DNA from: Tissierella sp032104385
GTDB taxonomy: Bacteria > Bacillota > Clostridia > Tissierellales > Tissierellaceae
Length of the DNA stretch: 64,000 nt
Assembly: GCF_032104385.1 (NCBI RefSeq)
Contig: NZ_DAMCHJ010000001.1
Coordinates: 124,001-188,000 of the forward strand
Reading direction: 5' to 3'
In this document: positions 25,229-34,079 of the stretch, in pieces
Layout: each line of letters starts with the position of its first letter
How positions within the stretch are numbered: position 1 is the first letter of the stretch
Translations under genes and position numbers: made by a program
Notes under the pieces: model-generated
The model's input: the letters and a program-made list of their open reading frames with translations, nothing else
Database searches by the model: none
What the model was told of the DNA's origin: nothing

Positions 25229-26386
25229 CTAAAGCATCTCTAAAAATGCCTCTATTCTTGTTCTCAATTGTCCTTCATCACCTTGTCCATAATTAGTTTC
25301 TAGATGTAGATAAGGCTTCCCACATTGATTAGCAATTTTCTTAATGTTTGTTGATTCAATTCCAAAAGGATTACATGAATGAAGAATAATTCCAACAACA
25401 CCATCCACTTTCCATTCATCAATAGTTAGAGCCACTTGTTCAAGTCTTCTTTGATTAGGTGACATAACAGCACAAGGCACTTCTAAATATTTTTCCGCTA
25501 TACATTCAATTGGATCCTTAGTTTCAGACTCCTCAATAAGCCTTCGTCTAGAAACAATACCACTACATCCCTCGTAACAAACTATAACTCCGCCAAGTTC
25601 TTCAATAACCTTGATTGTTTTCTCAAATACTCCACCACTAGGTCCACCAGACACTAATATTCTAGGCCTTTTGCTTCCTCTAGGAATTGGCCCATTACCA
25701 TTTTTCCAATTTTCTTCACACTTATCTAAAACCTCTTGAACTTTCTCATAACGTTCTTTTCTATCAAATATATATTGAACTCCTTCCATTACACTACGCA
25801 TATGTAATCCTGTAATTGCTGGTGGATCATAGCGTCCCAGCTCATATAGACGAGCCATTTGAATACGCTCCTTATTCCCCCATTTAATAGCTTCTCTAAG
25901 CATATTATCCGTGATAGTAATATCAAATTTCTTTTCTAATACTTCTCTAAAATATTGTAACTCCATAATCCAAGATTCTAAGGATCTTTCTACATCGGGA
26001 TTGTTTGGTAAGTGTATAATATGAACATCCTTTAATTCACTAAGCACTTCATACATTTTTTTCTTACCATCACAGGTTGTTTCCCCTACAATGAGATCAG
26101 AAAAATAAGCATAAGGACATGTTTCAGTTAGTGCAAATCCATAACTTGACTTAATTAAAGGACAAAGGTTTGCAGGCAATTCTGCTTCTGCTGCAGGAAT
26201 TGGCTCTGCACTTTGGCCACATAGTCCTACACGATAGAGCCCTGCCGCATCGATCATCTCAGAAGGAGCAAATTGACAAAAGGTTCCGCATAGTTTTCCC
26301 CCTTTATCTTTAAGTTCCTTAATATTCATAAACCCTTGCCTTCTAGCATCAGCAAATTCTTCAAATCGTTCTGGTAATGTTGTCAT
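25229..26386 (-). CDS. Double-cubane-cluster-type anaerobic reductase, copy 1
   Basis: A 385-residue member of the HgdB/BcrC 2-hydroxyacyl-CoA dehydratase superfamily, resembling the single-subunit double-cubane-cluster proteins. Cysteines at FCQFAP, NLCPLIKSSYG, GETTCDGKKKMYE, VCYEGC and HSCNPF are the likely [8Fe-9S] ligands. Such proteins perform ATP-driven reductions at very low potential with an HgdC-type activator, which is not in the window. It is encoded between saoA and saoP in one operon. Inference: it supplies electrons for, or itself performs, the reductive step of organometal breakdown. Confidence 0.85.
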   Translation of the reverse strand: MTTLPERFEEFADARRQGFMNIKELKDKGGKLCGTFCQFAPSEMIDAAGLYRVGLCGQSAEPIPAAEAELPANLCPLIKSSYGFALTETCPYAYFSDLIVGETTCDGKKKMYEVLSELKDVHIIHLPNNPDVERSLESWIMELQYFREVLEKKFDITITDNMLREAIKWGNKERIQMARLYELGRYDPPAITGLHMRSVMEGVQYIFDRKERYEKVQEVLDKCEENWKNGNGPIPRGSKRPRILVSGGPSGGVFEKTIKVIEELGGVIVCYEGCSGIVSRRRLIEESETKDPIECIAEKYLEVPCAVMSPNQRRLEQVALTIDEWKVDGVVGIILHSCNPFGIESTNIKKIANQCGKPYLHLETNYGQGDEGQLRTRIEAFLEML

Positions 26387-26421
26387 TTGTTTTCTCCTTT
26401 TTATTTTCCTATGGTTATTTA

Positions 26422-27288
26422 TTATTCTTGGAATACACCTTTTTCAGCATAGGCTATTCTTTTGTTATCTTTTTTATCTGTTTTTTGGATAAATTCCAAC
26501 AATTCTTCATCACCTTGATTTTTGATTTCACCGTTTAAGGCAGCTCTTAAAATATCAGATAATTCATTTGTATACTGATGATATCTTTCATCTTTTCTAT
26601 CTCTAGGTCTTGGGAGCTCAATTTTTATATCAGCTAGTACTCTACCTCTATCTCTTGACATAACTATAACTCTATCGCTTAAGTAAATAGCCTCATCTAC
26701 ATCATGAGTAACCATAAGTGCAGTTTTTTGGCTTTCTTGCAACATAGTTTCTAATTGAGCTTGGAGCATTTGACGCATTTGAAAATCTACTGCACCTAAT
26801 GGCTCATCCATTAACAAAACCTTTGGATCACAAGCAAGTGCTCTAAGTAAAGCAACCCTTTGTTTCATACCACCTGATATTTCATGTATATAGTAATTTT
26901 CATATTCTTCTAAATGTGCCATTGCCAACAATTCTTTAAGCTTGGCTTCACTTTCTCTTTTTGCTACTCCTTGCATCTTCATGGGATACATAATGTTTTC
27001 TCCAACCTTCATCCATGGAAAAAGTGCATAATTTTGGAATACAAAGGCTCTATCTGGCCCTGGCTTATTAACTACTTTTCCATTGACTAAAATATTACCT
27101 CTTTCATGTTTTAAAAACCCTGCAATAATATTTAAAGTTGTAGTCTTTCCACAACCTGATGGCCCCAATAAAGAAACAAACTCTCCCTCATTTACATCAA
27201 AAGAAATATCTTCTAAAACAGTATTAACTGCTTTTTTATCTCTTTTATTTAAAAATACTTTGGTAATTCCTTGTACAGATATTGACAT
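26422..27288 (-). CDS. saoA: ABC ATP-binding protein SaoA, copy 1
   Basis: A 288-residue ATPase of the NitT/TauT importer class. Walker A LLGPSGCGKTTTL, Q-loop VFQNYALFPWMKV, signature ISGGMKQRVALLRAL, Walker B VLLMDEPLGAVD and switch His in MVTHDVDEAIYL. It energises SaoP with the binding proteins SaoB and/or SaoX. Encoded 13 bp after saoB in the order saoB-saoA-reductase-saoP. The C-terminal 30 residues are a charged extension. Confidence 0.9.
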   Translation of the reverse strand: MSISVQGITKVFLNKRDKKAVNTVLEDISFDVNEGEFVSLLGPSGCGKTTTLNIIAGFLKHERGNILVNGKVVNKPGPDRAFVFQNYALFPWMKVGENIMYPMKMQGVAKRESEAKLKELLAMAHLEEYENYYIHEISGGMKQRVALLRALACDPKVLLMDEPLGAVDFQMRQMLQAQLETMLQESQKTALMVTHDVDEAIYLSDRVIVMSRDRGRVLADIKIELPRPRDRKDERYHQYTNELSDILRAALNGEIKNQGDEELLEFIQKTDKKDNKRIAYAEKGVFQE

Positions 27289-27301
27289 ATATTCACCTTC
27301 C

Positions 27302-28102
27302 TTACTCTAAACTTAAAAATTTAATTTTTATATCATTATAAAGGTTCTCTGGTAACTTAATATATTCCTTAAAATTTTCTATCTGATTTAACTCTTCTAT
27401 GGTTTGATTATAGGTTGCTAAAAAACTCTTAAATGCCTTTGTATCTACAATGTCTTTCCTAACAACCAAACTGTAGGAAATGTAATCATCTTTTGAGAGG
27501 GGAGTAAAATTAAATCCTGGTAATAATGAAACTTTACTTATGTCTAAAACTGCTCCATCTATTTGTCCAATTTCTAAAGAATAAGGCAAAGAAATGGGCG
27601 AAATTTCCACAATTTCTCTCACTTGTTTGTGACTGTCCCTAGCAAGAGTATATAAATGCTCTCTTGTTTGTCCTATTCCAAGCTTGTATATATCATTTAT
27701 ATCTCCCTTATAAGCAATTACCTCTGCATTCATAATAACTGGACCATAGATTTGAAAATTATCATTAGTACGTACTAAATGTAAAGCCATATGATTGCAA
27801 TAAAAAGCCATATCAATTTCTTCTGAGCTCAAGGCCCATTGTGCTGTATTACTTCAGCAATCTTTAAATGTAAAATCATGGAAAATATCTTCATCTCCTA
27901 CAATGTCAATATTTTCTATATTGGTAATTTTATTTGTCCTAATTACTTGTTCGAGAAGTAATCCAGTTATATCATCTCCAGATCCTATTCTCAATCCTGC
28001 ACTTGTATTATTAGTTTCTTCTTGAGGCATAAAATAATAAGCACACAATCCTAAGGTTAATAACAATACAGAAAAAACAAGTATTTTTTTATTTATATTC
28101 AT
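27302..28102 (-). CDS. saoB: ABC substrate-binding selenoprotein SaoB (Sec83)
   Basis: A 266-residue small binding protein when UGA at 27854-27856 is read as Sec; two separate frames (82 and 176 residues) otherwise result. An N-terminal membrane anchor (about 7-23) is followed by SAGLRIGSGDDITGLLLEQV, then FKDC-U-SNTAQWALSSEEIDMAFYC, giving a Cys-Sec pair like that of SaoL. The second part (VIMNAEVIAYKGDI, YSLVVRKDIVDTKAFKSF) is typical of a type II binding lobe. It is the first gene of the saoB-saoA-reductase-saoP operon. The Cys-Sec pair probably grips a metal or organometal outside the membrane. Confidence 0.87.
27827..27844 (-). promoter_or_regulatory. SECIS-like hairpin in saoB
   Basis: Nine bases after the UGA the mRNA can form GCACAA / TTGAGC (one A-A mismatch) with loop TGGGCC. 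Confidence 0.5.
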
Positions 28103-28355
28103 ATAATTATCACTCTATATTCTAATTTATCAGATTTTACATATATAACTTATATGCATTATTCCTATATCAAAAATACTATATCAAACCTTTTCACTTG
28201 ATTAAACAAATATAAAAATATTTAATGGAAGAATCTGTCGATATAGAAAAACATAATCACATACTGTCTAAAATTCATATATAATGGGTTCTGTATACAA
28301 AATTAACCTACTATATAATATGAATTTATCAAAATTTAATTGAGGGGGATATATA

Positions 28356-29510
28356 ATGCATGATTTAGATTTATCAAAAACTTTCAAAAAGCATTCTGAA
28401 ACAAGGGAAAATAGAATTTTAGAAGCAAAAAAAATTAAAGAAAACGGAGATAGAATCGCAGGAATTTTCTGTAGCTTTGCACCTCTAGAAATACTAGATG
28501 CTGCAAAAATTAATGTGATAAATTTATGTAGTACTAAAGATGAAAATATAATAAATTCTGAAGTAGATCTACCAAAAAATCTCTGTCCTTTGATTAAATC
28601 AAGTTATCGTTCTATAATTTCAGGCAATTCTGACTCTCTCCCTCTTTGCGACATAGTCATTGGTGAAACAACCTGTGATGGTAAGAAAAAAATGTATGAA
28701 TTATTAGGTGAATTAAAAGATATGCATATTATGCAATTGCCCCAAGGAACTGATAGAAGCTATTCATATATTATGTGGGAAAAAGAAGTTAGATTATTGA
28801 TTGAAACTCTAGAAGAAAAGTTTAATGTAAAAATTACAGAGAAAGAACTAAGAAAAACAACTTCCGTCAGAAATAAGCTAAAAGATTTATATGGGGAATT
28901 ATTAGAGTTAAGCAAGTTAGATCCACCTGCAATTACAGGTCTTAATGCTTATAAGATACTTGAAAGGTATAAATTTATTTCTGATTTAGAAGAAGAATAT
29001 AATCAATTAGAGGAGTTAATTAACCAGATTAAAAAAGAATACAATGAAGGTAAAAGACCTATAAATAATAAAGCTAAGAGAATTCTTATTACTGGCTGTC
29101 CATTAAGTGGTGTTTTAGACAAAATTCTTAACACAATTGAAAATAATAATGGAGTAGTCGTTTGTTTTGAAAACTGTGAAGGTATTAAACCTATTAGAAA
29201 TATTATTGATGAGAACTCTGATGATATTGTAAAATCCATAGCTACGCAATATTTAAATATAGGATGCTCAATTATGACACCCAATTATAAACGTATGGAA
29301 TTATTAGAAGAATTAGTAGAAGAATTTAAAGTTGATGCCGTTATTGAAGTATTGCTGCAAACATGCCATCCTTATAGCGTTGAAGCAAGAGCAGTCAAAA
29401 AATTGAGTACTACCGTAGGACTGCCATATATGGCTATAGAAACGGACTACTCTAATTCCAATATCGGTCAAATTAGGACTAGAATTGCTGCATTTATGGA
29501 AATATTATAG
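28356..29510 (+). CDS. Double-cubane-cluster-type anaerobic reductase, copy 2
   Basis: A 384-residue paralogue of the reductase at 25229-26386, roughly 45-50% identical by eye. The cluster-ligand candidates are kept (FCSFAP, NLCPLIKSSYR, GETTCDGKKKMYE, VCFENC, QTCHPY), but several extra cysteines of copy 1 are lost (for example the first Cys of CGTFC). It lies alone on the plus strand between saoB and the IS3 remnant, with GAGGGGGATATATA before ATG. Its placement opposite the second transporter set suggests that set 2 was once a complete saoX-A-P-L plus reductase module. Confidence 0.83.
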   Translation: MHDLDLSKTFKKHSETRENRILEAKKIKENGDRIAGIFCSFAPLEILDAAKINVINLCSTKDENIINSEVDLPKNLCPLIKSSYRSIISGNSDSLPLCDIVIGETTCDGKKKMYELLGELKDMHIMQLPQGTDRSYSYIMWEKEVRLLIETLEEKFNVKITEKELRKTTSVRNKLKDLYGELLELSKLDPPAITGLNAYKILERYKFISDLEEEYNQLEELINQIKKEYNEGKRPINNKAKRILITGCPLSGVLDKILNTIENNNGVVVCFENCEGIKPIRNIIDENSDDIVKSIATQYLNIGCSIMTPNYKRMELLEELVEEFKVDAVIEVLLQTCHPYSVEARAVKKLSTTVGLPYMAIETDYSNSNIGQIRTRIAAFMEIL

Positions 29511-29593
29511 TATAAAAAAGCTAGACAATTGATGTGACCCCAATAAGTTAGACTTTATAGCGTAGTAGTTTTTAACTGCTACGCTATTTCTTT

Positions 29594-29885
29594 TTATGCA
29601 GCCAAGAGGCTGAGTCTATATTCTACTGGACTCATCCATCCTAGCTTCTCTTTAATTCTTTGCCCGTTGTAATATTTTATATATTTCTCAATAGCTATCT
29701 CTAGTTCTTCTTATTTCTCTATTACACAGAAATCCTTATTATTCTTTCGTATTTCAAAAATCTTTTCTTCTAGTTCCTGGTTTGGATTTGCTCTATCAAA
29801 ACGCTTCTGCCAATACATATATGTTGCTTTAGGAAAGCCTGTGATTGCGAAAATATCTTTTAGTTTGAATGATCCTCGGAGACTG
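29594..29885 (-). pseudogene. Remnant of IS3 transposase orfB
   Basis: The minus strand encodes the start of an IS150-type orfB (LKDIFAITGFPKATYMYWQK, then ANPNQELEEKIFEIRKNNKD). It jumps directly, through an in-frame stop, to the usual C-terminus (EKYIKYYNGQRIKEKLGWMS, then PVEYRLSLLAA). The roughly 170-residue integrase core with the DDE residues is missing, so the element cannot transpose by itself. Confidence 0.85.
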
Positions 29886-30252
29886 TGGATGATTCTCGCT
29901 TTTTGTTCTGAGGTGTTCCCTCTAAACGCAGTCTCCTCAGTTCTTTTAAATATGCATTCTCAATTCTTAATTTAAGATTTTCATCTTCAAGTTGTTTCAG
30001 ATATTCTGAATCAGTATTTTTGAATTCATTGTTTGCGTGTTTGATTTCTTTTGGTTTTGACACGTTTGAACGCCTGCCCTTCCGTTTAGGTCTCAAAGCA
30101 TCAGGACCAGCAATTCTGAAATCATTTACCCCTTTCTTAATATTAGACCAAGCTGGAACTCCATATTTTTTTGGAATATATGGATAACTACCTTCGTTGT
30201 TTAGATATGCTTGAACTACTTGTGATTTAAATTCAAAACTGTATTTTGCCAT
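29860..30252 (-). CDS. IS3-family transposase OrfA (helix-turn-helix)
   Basis: A 130-residue OrfA of an IS150-like element. An N-terminal HTH (AKYSFEFKSQVVQAYLNNEG, KKYGVPAWSNIKKGV) and a C-terminal leucine-zipper region (YLKQLEDENLKLRIENAYLK) are present. Start ATG at 30252 follows GGGAGG. OrfB would be made by frameshifting but is deleted. Without it OrfA may still repress or bind the terminal repeats. Confidence 0.88.
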   Translation of the reverse strand: MAKYSFEFKSQVVQAYLNNEGSYPYIPKKYGVPAWSNIKKGVNDFRIAGPDALRPKRKGRRSNVSKPKEIKHANNEFKNTDSEYLKQLEDENLKLRIENAYLKELRRLRLEGTPQNKKRESSTVSEDHSN

Positions 30253-30315
30253 AAAAAACTGACCTCCCATAAGTTAGATTTTTTAGGTCTAACTTATGGG
30301 GGTCAGTTCAAATTT

Positions 30316-30990
30316 CTAGCTTTTTTCTTCATTAAATATTGATTTTCCTATCCAAAACCCCATTCTAATATCTACAGGTAATATGTCTTTATCATTTATA
30401 TTCATATTTTTTATCCATGTATAGCAATGATTCTTCTTACAGAAGAAATTCATGAAATTTCAGCAATTTCCCGCCCATTCTTCATTTTCATCAGAATCTA
30501 AATGAATTACATGAATACTTTCTGATGATAAATAAGCTAAATTACCATTCTTTATATCTATACTTATTTTTTCTCCACATTGACTACATTGAGATTGTAT
30601 ATGTATATCTTGGTTAAATGTTAATATAGAACCCATAGCATCTATTCCACACATAGCATAAAAACTACGTCCATCTGCTAATGTAACCCTATGATTAGTA
30701 GGTAATGCTGAAACAGGATAAAGAAAATTAATATCTCCACTTTCATCTTTTCTTAAAATTTTTTTTAAAAAAAGACTATTCACAATTTGTTTGAAGCTTA
30801 CGCTTGAAATGTTGCCTAAATTTAATAGTTCGACAGAATCTAGGTTTATATTAAAAGAAACTCCATTGTTTACAACATAATTAATTAAAGTTTTTCTTAC
30901 TCTTTGTTCTATATCTGTAATGTTTGAATACTTTCCTCTTAACTTTAGATTTTTCATGCCTTTAATTGTATTAATACCTACTACATTCAT
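30316..30990 (-). CDS. saoL: MerB-like organometal lyase selenoprotein SaoL, copy 2 (Sec177)
   Basis: A 224-residue paralogue of the saoL at 19431-20099. YPVSALPTNHRVTLADGRSF, AMCGIDAMG and SQCSQCG parallel copy 1. The Cys and Asp of MCGID match MerB Cys96 and Asp99. UGA at 30460-30462 gives AGNC-U-NFMNFFC, so the Cys-Sec pair is again at the MerB Cys159-Cys160 site. Exactly 48 codons remain to the TAG, as in copy 1, with MNFFC conserved but the rest diverged. The ATG at 30990 overlaps the saoP copy 2 stop (ATGA) and follows GAGGTGG, so translation is coupled. The stop is 10 bp from the IS3 remnant. Confidence 0.88.
30431..30447 (-). promoter_or_regulatory. SECIS-like hairpin in saoL copy 2
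   Basis: Twelve bases after UGA the mRNA forms a perfect TTCTTC / GAAGAA stem with loop TGTAA, at the same place as in copy 1 although the 3' arm encodes different residues there. Confidence 0.6.
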
Positions 30991-31895
30991 TGTTGCCACC
31001 TCAAAAAATATTCTTCTATTTTCTTAAATAAAGAGTTTACTAAGGATATTGCTATTCCAATATAAATAATTCCCACAATTACCTTTGGATAATTTAAAAA
31101 GTCTGAAAAATATTTTACATAGAATCCCAATCCAGATCTTGCTCCTATCATTTCAGCTGCTGTTAGTATTCCAAAGGAAGAACTTAATCCCATGGAAGAT
31201 CCACTGAGGACAGATGGTAAAATTGCTGGAAGGACTATCTTAAAAATCATAGTTTTATTATTTACATTCAACATTCTTGCTGATTGAATTATTTTTTTGT
31301 CAATGTTAAGTACACCATGTAATGTCAGTCTAAATACAGGCCAAAATACCCCAACAAAAATAACAAATATTGATGCCATTTTAAATGTAGGCATAATTCC
31401 AATTACATAGGGTATAAATACTATTGGAGGTATAGGTCCTAATACTCTAGTATAAGGAGATATAGCATTGTAAACTCGATTATTGTATCCAGCAACTAAA
31501 GCCAAAGGAATAGCTAGAGATAACGCTGTAATATAACCTATAATCAATATTTGGAAAGAACTAATTGCACCTTTAATAAATTCAGGAAATTCTTTAATTA
31601 AGAGTATAATAATACTACTGGGAGATGGATAAAGAACCTTATCTAAGATGTCAAACTTAGCAGTGGCTAATTCCCATATTATTAAAAAGCAAAATAAGAT
31701 AGTAAGTACATCTTTCAATGTTCTTTTCTTTATATCACTTTCACTATTATAGTAAATAATATAATAATATATCTGTAATATTATAGCAAAAGACGTTAAT
31801 GGCAGACTAACTTCTAAGTCTCGTTTAGTTGGCAGAGCTTGTATTAATAGTAGTATAATAAATGGTATGTTTATACTTTTCCTTATCTTGTCCAT
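30987..31895 (-). CDS. saoP: ABC permease SaoP, copy 2 (no Sec)
   Basis: A 302-residue NitT/TauT-type permease with six to eight membrane helices. The cytoplasmic coupling loop reads IIQSARMLNVNNKTMIFKIV and the conserved site is ILTAAEMIGARSGLGFYV, where copy 1 carries Sec. Two extra hydrophobic segments lie at the N-terminus. Encoded after saoA copy 2 and overlapping saoL copy 2 by four bases. Confidence 0.85.
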   Translation of the reverse strand: MDKIRKSINIPFIILLLIQALPTKRDLEVSLPLTSFAIILQIYYYIIYYNSESDIKKRTLKDVLTILFCFLIIWELATAKFDILDKVLYPSPSSIIILLIKEFPEFIKGAISSFQILIIGYITALSLAIPLALVAGYNNRVYNAISPYTRVLGPIPPIVFIPYVIGIMPTFKMASIFVIFVGVFWPVFRLTLHGVLNIDKKIIQSARMLNVNNKTMIFKIVLPAILPSVLSGSSMGLSSSFGILTAAEMIGARSGLGFYVKYFSDFLNYPKVIVGIIYIGIAISLVNSLFKKIEEYFLRWQQ

Positions 31896-31907
31896 ATTTA
31901 AATTCTC

Positions 31908-32690
31908 CTATAATATCGAACTATTACAGTCAGTCTCAATGATATTTATTAGTTCATTTCTTATATTAAAAAACTCCTGAGATTGTATTAGTTCATTTCT
32001 ATTTCTTGGTCTATTAAAGTTAATATTTATATCCTTTTCTATCCTTCCTTCTGATGAAATAGCTATTATTCTATCAGCTAATATAATAGCTTCATCAATA
32101 TCATGGGTAATCAGTATAATTGTCTTTCTATCTTTATCATTTTGCCAAAGCTCAAGTAATAATTTCTGTAATAGATTCCGATTTACTATATCTAATGCAC
32201 TAAAAGGTTCATCAAGTAACAATATTTCCGTATTCATTGCGAAGGCTCTTGCTATTGCAACTCTCTGCTGCATTCCATTTGACATTTGTAGTGGATAAGT
32301 TGTAAAATTCTTATTTAATCCTACTAAGCTTAAATATTCTTCTGCTTTTTTATCAATATCATATTTACCACTATAATTCTCCAACTGTTTAAGAGCAAAT
32401 TTTATGTTCTCCTTAGCTGTCATCCATGGAAATAGTGAATAATGCTGAAAAACGGCTCCACGATTTGTACCAGGCCCTTCAACTAATTGTTCATCAATAG
32501 TAATATTTCCACTTACTGGCCTAAGAATTCCAGCCAATAAGTGAAGTAAAGTAGTTTTTCCTGATCCATTTGATCCCAAAACAACTAAAAATTCACCCTT
32601 TGATATGGAGATACTGATATTATTTAGTATGTTCCTTCTATCATCATTATCATACGAGAAATATAAATCTCTTATCTCTATCTTACTCAT
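31908..32690 (-). CDS. saoA: ABC ATP-binding protein SaoA, copy 2
   Basis: A 260-residue importer ATPase. Walker A VLGSNGSGKTTLLHL, Q-loop VFQHYSLFPWMTA, signature MSNGMQQRVAIARAF (Asn replaces the second residue of the usual SGG), Walker B ILLLDEPFSALD, switch LITHDIDEAI. I take the ATG at 32690 (MSKIEIRDLYFSY) after GAAAGG. A longer frame would overlap saoX copy 2. Middle gene of saoX-saoA-saoP-saoL. Confidence 0.88.
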   Translation of the reverse strand: MSKIEIRDLYFSYDNDDRRNILNNISISISKGEFLVVLGSNGSGKTTLLHLLAGILRPVSGNITIDEQLVEGPGTNRGAVFQHYSLFPWMTAKENIKFALKQLENYSGKYDIDKKAEEYLSLVGLNKNFTTYPLQMSNGMQQRVAIARAFAMNTEILLLDEPFSALDIVNRNLLQKLLLELWQNDKDRKTIILITHDIDEAIILADRIIAISSEGRIEKDININFNRPRNRNELIQSQEFFNIRNELINIIETDCNSSIL

Positions 32691-32709
32691 AGCAACACTT
32701 ACCTTTCTT

Positions 32710-33810
32710 CTACTTAGATAATTCACTCTTTAAGTCAAGATAAACAGATTCATTAGGATTTTCTTTTAACAAAGAATTTAATGCATTAGTGTAAATTTCT
32801 TCATCCACATATTGTTCAAATTCTATATCTGATTCTATATATCCAATTTCCTTCATTGCCTCCCAGAATTCTATAGTCTTTGCTTTTCCTGGATTAGGAT
32901 TAGGTGAAAAATTGCCGTCATATGACTCTGACATAAGTATATCTCTATCTATTTTAATATAGTTAAGCATAATATCTACAGTTTCTTCTTGGTTTTCTAA
33001 ATAGAATTTATAAGCCTTAATTAAAGCTCTAGTAAGTCTTTCATATGTATCTTTGTTTTCAACTAAAGTATTTCTCATGGCTGCTTGTCTAGCACAAGGA
33101 TGCATCTCCATTACCTCGCCCGATAGCATGGCTATACCAAGACCTTGTAGTTCAGAGTTCTTTATATGTGGTATCCAAACACCACCTGCATCGATTTCAC
33201 ACTTTTTTACTGCTTCAATAATAGTTGCTGGAGAATCTAATTCTACTATTGTAACATCTTTATTTAATTCAAGACCAGCATCAATTAATCCTGCTCTAAA
33301 TAGCACATCTCCCGTAGACATTCTTACTAATCCTAAGCTTTTTCCTTTATAGTTACTGAAATCTCTAAATTCTTCTACTCTATCAGCCAATGCTATTATT
33401 CCACTTCCTTGGCTCATTTGTCCACCAAATATAATTAAATTTGCTTCATTGGCTATTAAGGATAACTCTGCTGTTGTTCCAAAACATCCAGTGTCAATTT
33501 TACCTGAAATTAAAGCTGCCACACCTTCTCCGCTGCTTTTAAACATTGATAATTCAGCTTCAATATTTTCTTCTGCAAAATATCCTTTATCATTAGCAAT
33601 AAAATAAAGAACATTTCCTGGTATTGCTAGATATCCTATTTTTACCTTGTCAGCTTCTATAGTGCTTTCATCTACTTCTGGCTTAATATTGTCACTTGAT
33701 GCATCTTCTACTATGTTTTCTTTAAGTTGTTTTTCACCTGTGCATCCAGTAATCATTATAGCTATACACAATATTGTACTTACAATAACTATCATTTTCT
33801 TTTTAAACAT
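32710..33810 (-). CDS. saoX: ABC substrate-binding lipoprotein SaoX, copy 2
   Basis: A 366-residue lipoprotein with lipobox ITGC (Cys23) and a NitT/TauT-type binding fold (KVKIGYLAIPGNVLYFIAND, then FKSSGEGVAALISGKID). Cysteines in GCFGTTAE, VKKCEIDAGGVW and MHPCARQAAMR may contact ligand. It lacks the CC and CCxxC clusters of copy 1, so specificity probably differs. First gene of the second transporter set; ribosome site AAGGGAGAGG. Confidence 0.85.
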   Translation of the reverse strand: MFKKKMIVIVSTILCIAIMITGCTGEKQLKENIVEDASSDNIKPEVDESTIEADKVKIGYLAIPGNVLYFIANDKGYFAEENIEAELSMFKSSGEGVAALISGKIDTGCFGTTAELSLIANEANLIIFGGQMSQGSGIIALADRVEEFRDFSNYKGKSLGLVRMSTGDVLFRAGLIDAGLELNKDVTIVELDSPATIIEAVKKCEIDAGGVWIPHIKNSELQGLGIAMLSGEVMEMHPCARQAAMRNTLVENKDTYERLTRALIKAYKFYLENQEETVDIMLNYIKIDRDILMSESYDGNFSPNPNPGKAKTIEFWEAMKEIGYIESDIEFEQYVDEEIYTNALNSLLKENPNESVYLDLKSELSK

Positions 33811-33894
33811 CTGTCTTACCTCTCCCTTAGATTAAATTTGTTTTATATTCAACAGCACTAAGATCTTAGCATAGTTATCATTGTTATTCCAAAC

Positions 33895-33934
33895 AAATCT
33901 TTCTATCTATGAAGCTATCTATATAGAAAGATTT
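33895..33934. promoter_or_regulatory. 12-bp-arm inverted repeat upstream of saoX copy 2
   Basis: AAATCTTTCTAT (33895-33906) and ATAGAAAGATTT (33923-33934) are perfect inverted arms, 16 bp apart, about 85-125 bp before the saoX start. No terminator T run is attached. It may be an operator for this operon. It does not resemble the MerR dyad at 24277. Confidence 0.4.
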
Positions 33935-33969
33935 AATAAGAATTATTTTAATTTGCCATTTTAAAAATC

Positions 33970-34007
33970 AAAACCTTTCTCCTACTGTGTTATAGAAGAA
34001 AGGTTTT
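33970..34007. terminator. Intrinsic terminator downstream of the diguanylate cyclase gene
   Basis: Arms AAAACCTTTCT / AGAAAGGTTTT with a 16-nt loop, A and T runs on both sides, 73 bp past the stop of the minus-strand cyclase gene. Confidence 0.7.
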
Positions 34008-34079
34008 TTAAATATATAGATAGTAATTATAGTATTGTTGTTATATATCTTAAATTTAAACACTCTAATGCTTTTACTT

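Larger units (their letters stand above)
29535..30305 (-). mobile_element. Internally deleted IS3-family (IS150-like) element
   Basis: A 771-bp element with terminal inverted repeats of 21 bp (TGACCCCAATAAGTTAGACTT at 29535-29555; inverted match at 30285-30305, two mismatches). It carries an intact orfA and an orfB in which the DDE core has been deleted. The right end is a hairpin of two inverted copies of the terminal sequence (about 30260-30305). A 29-bp stem at 29557-29586 lies inside the left end. I see no clear target duplication. It ends 10 bp from the saoL copy 2 stop codon. Confidence 0.88.

Noticed and set aside
29535..30305. The Sao region as one composite transposon bounded by insertion sequences
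   Set aside because: Only a single deleted IS copy is present and it lies inside the region, not at both ends. Base composition is like the surroundings.
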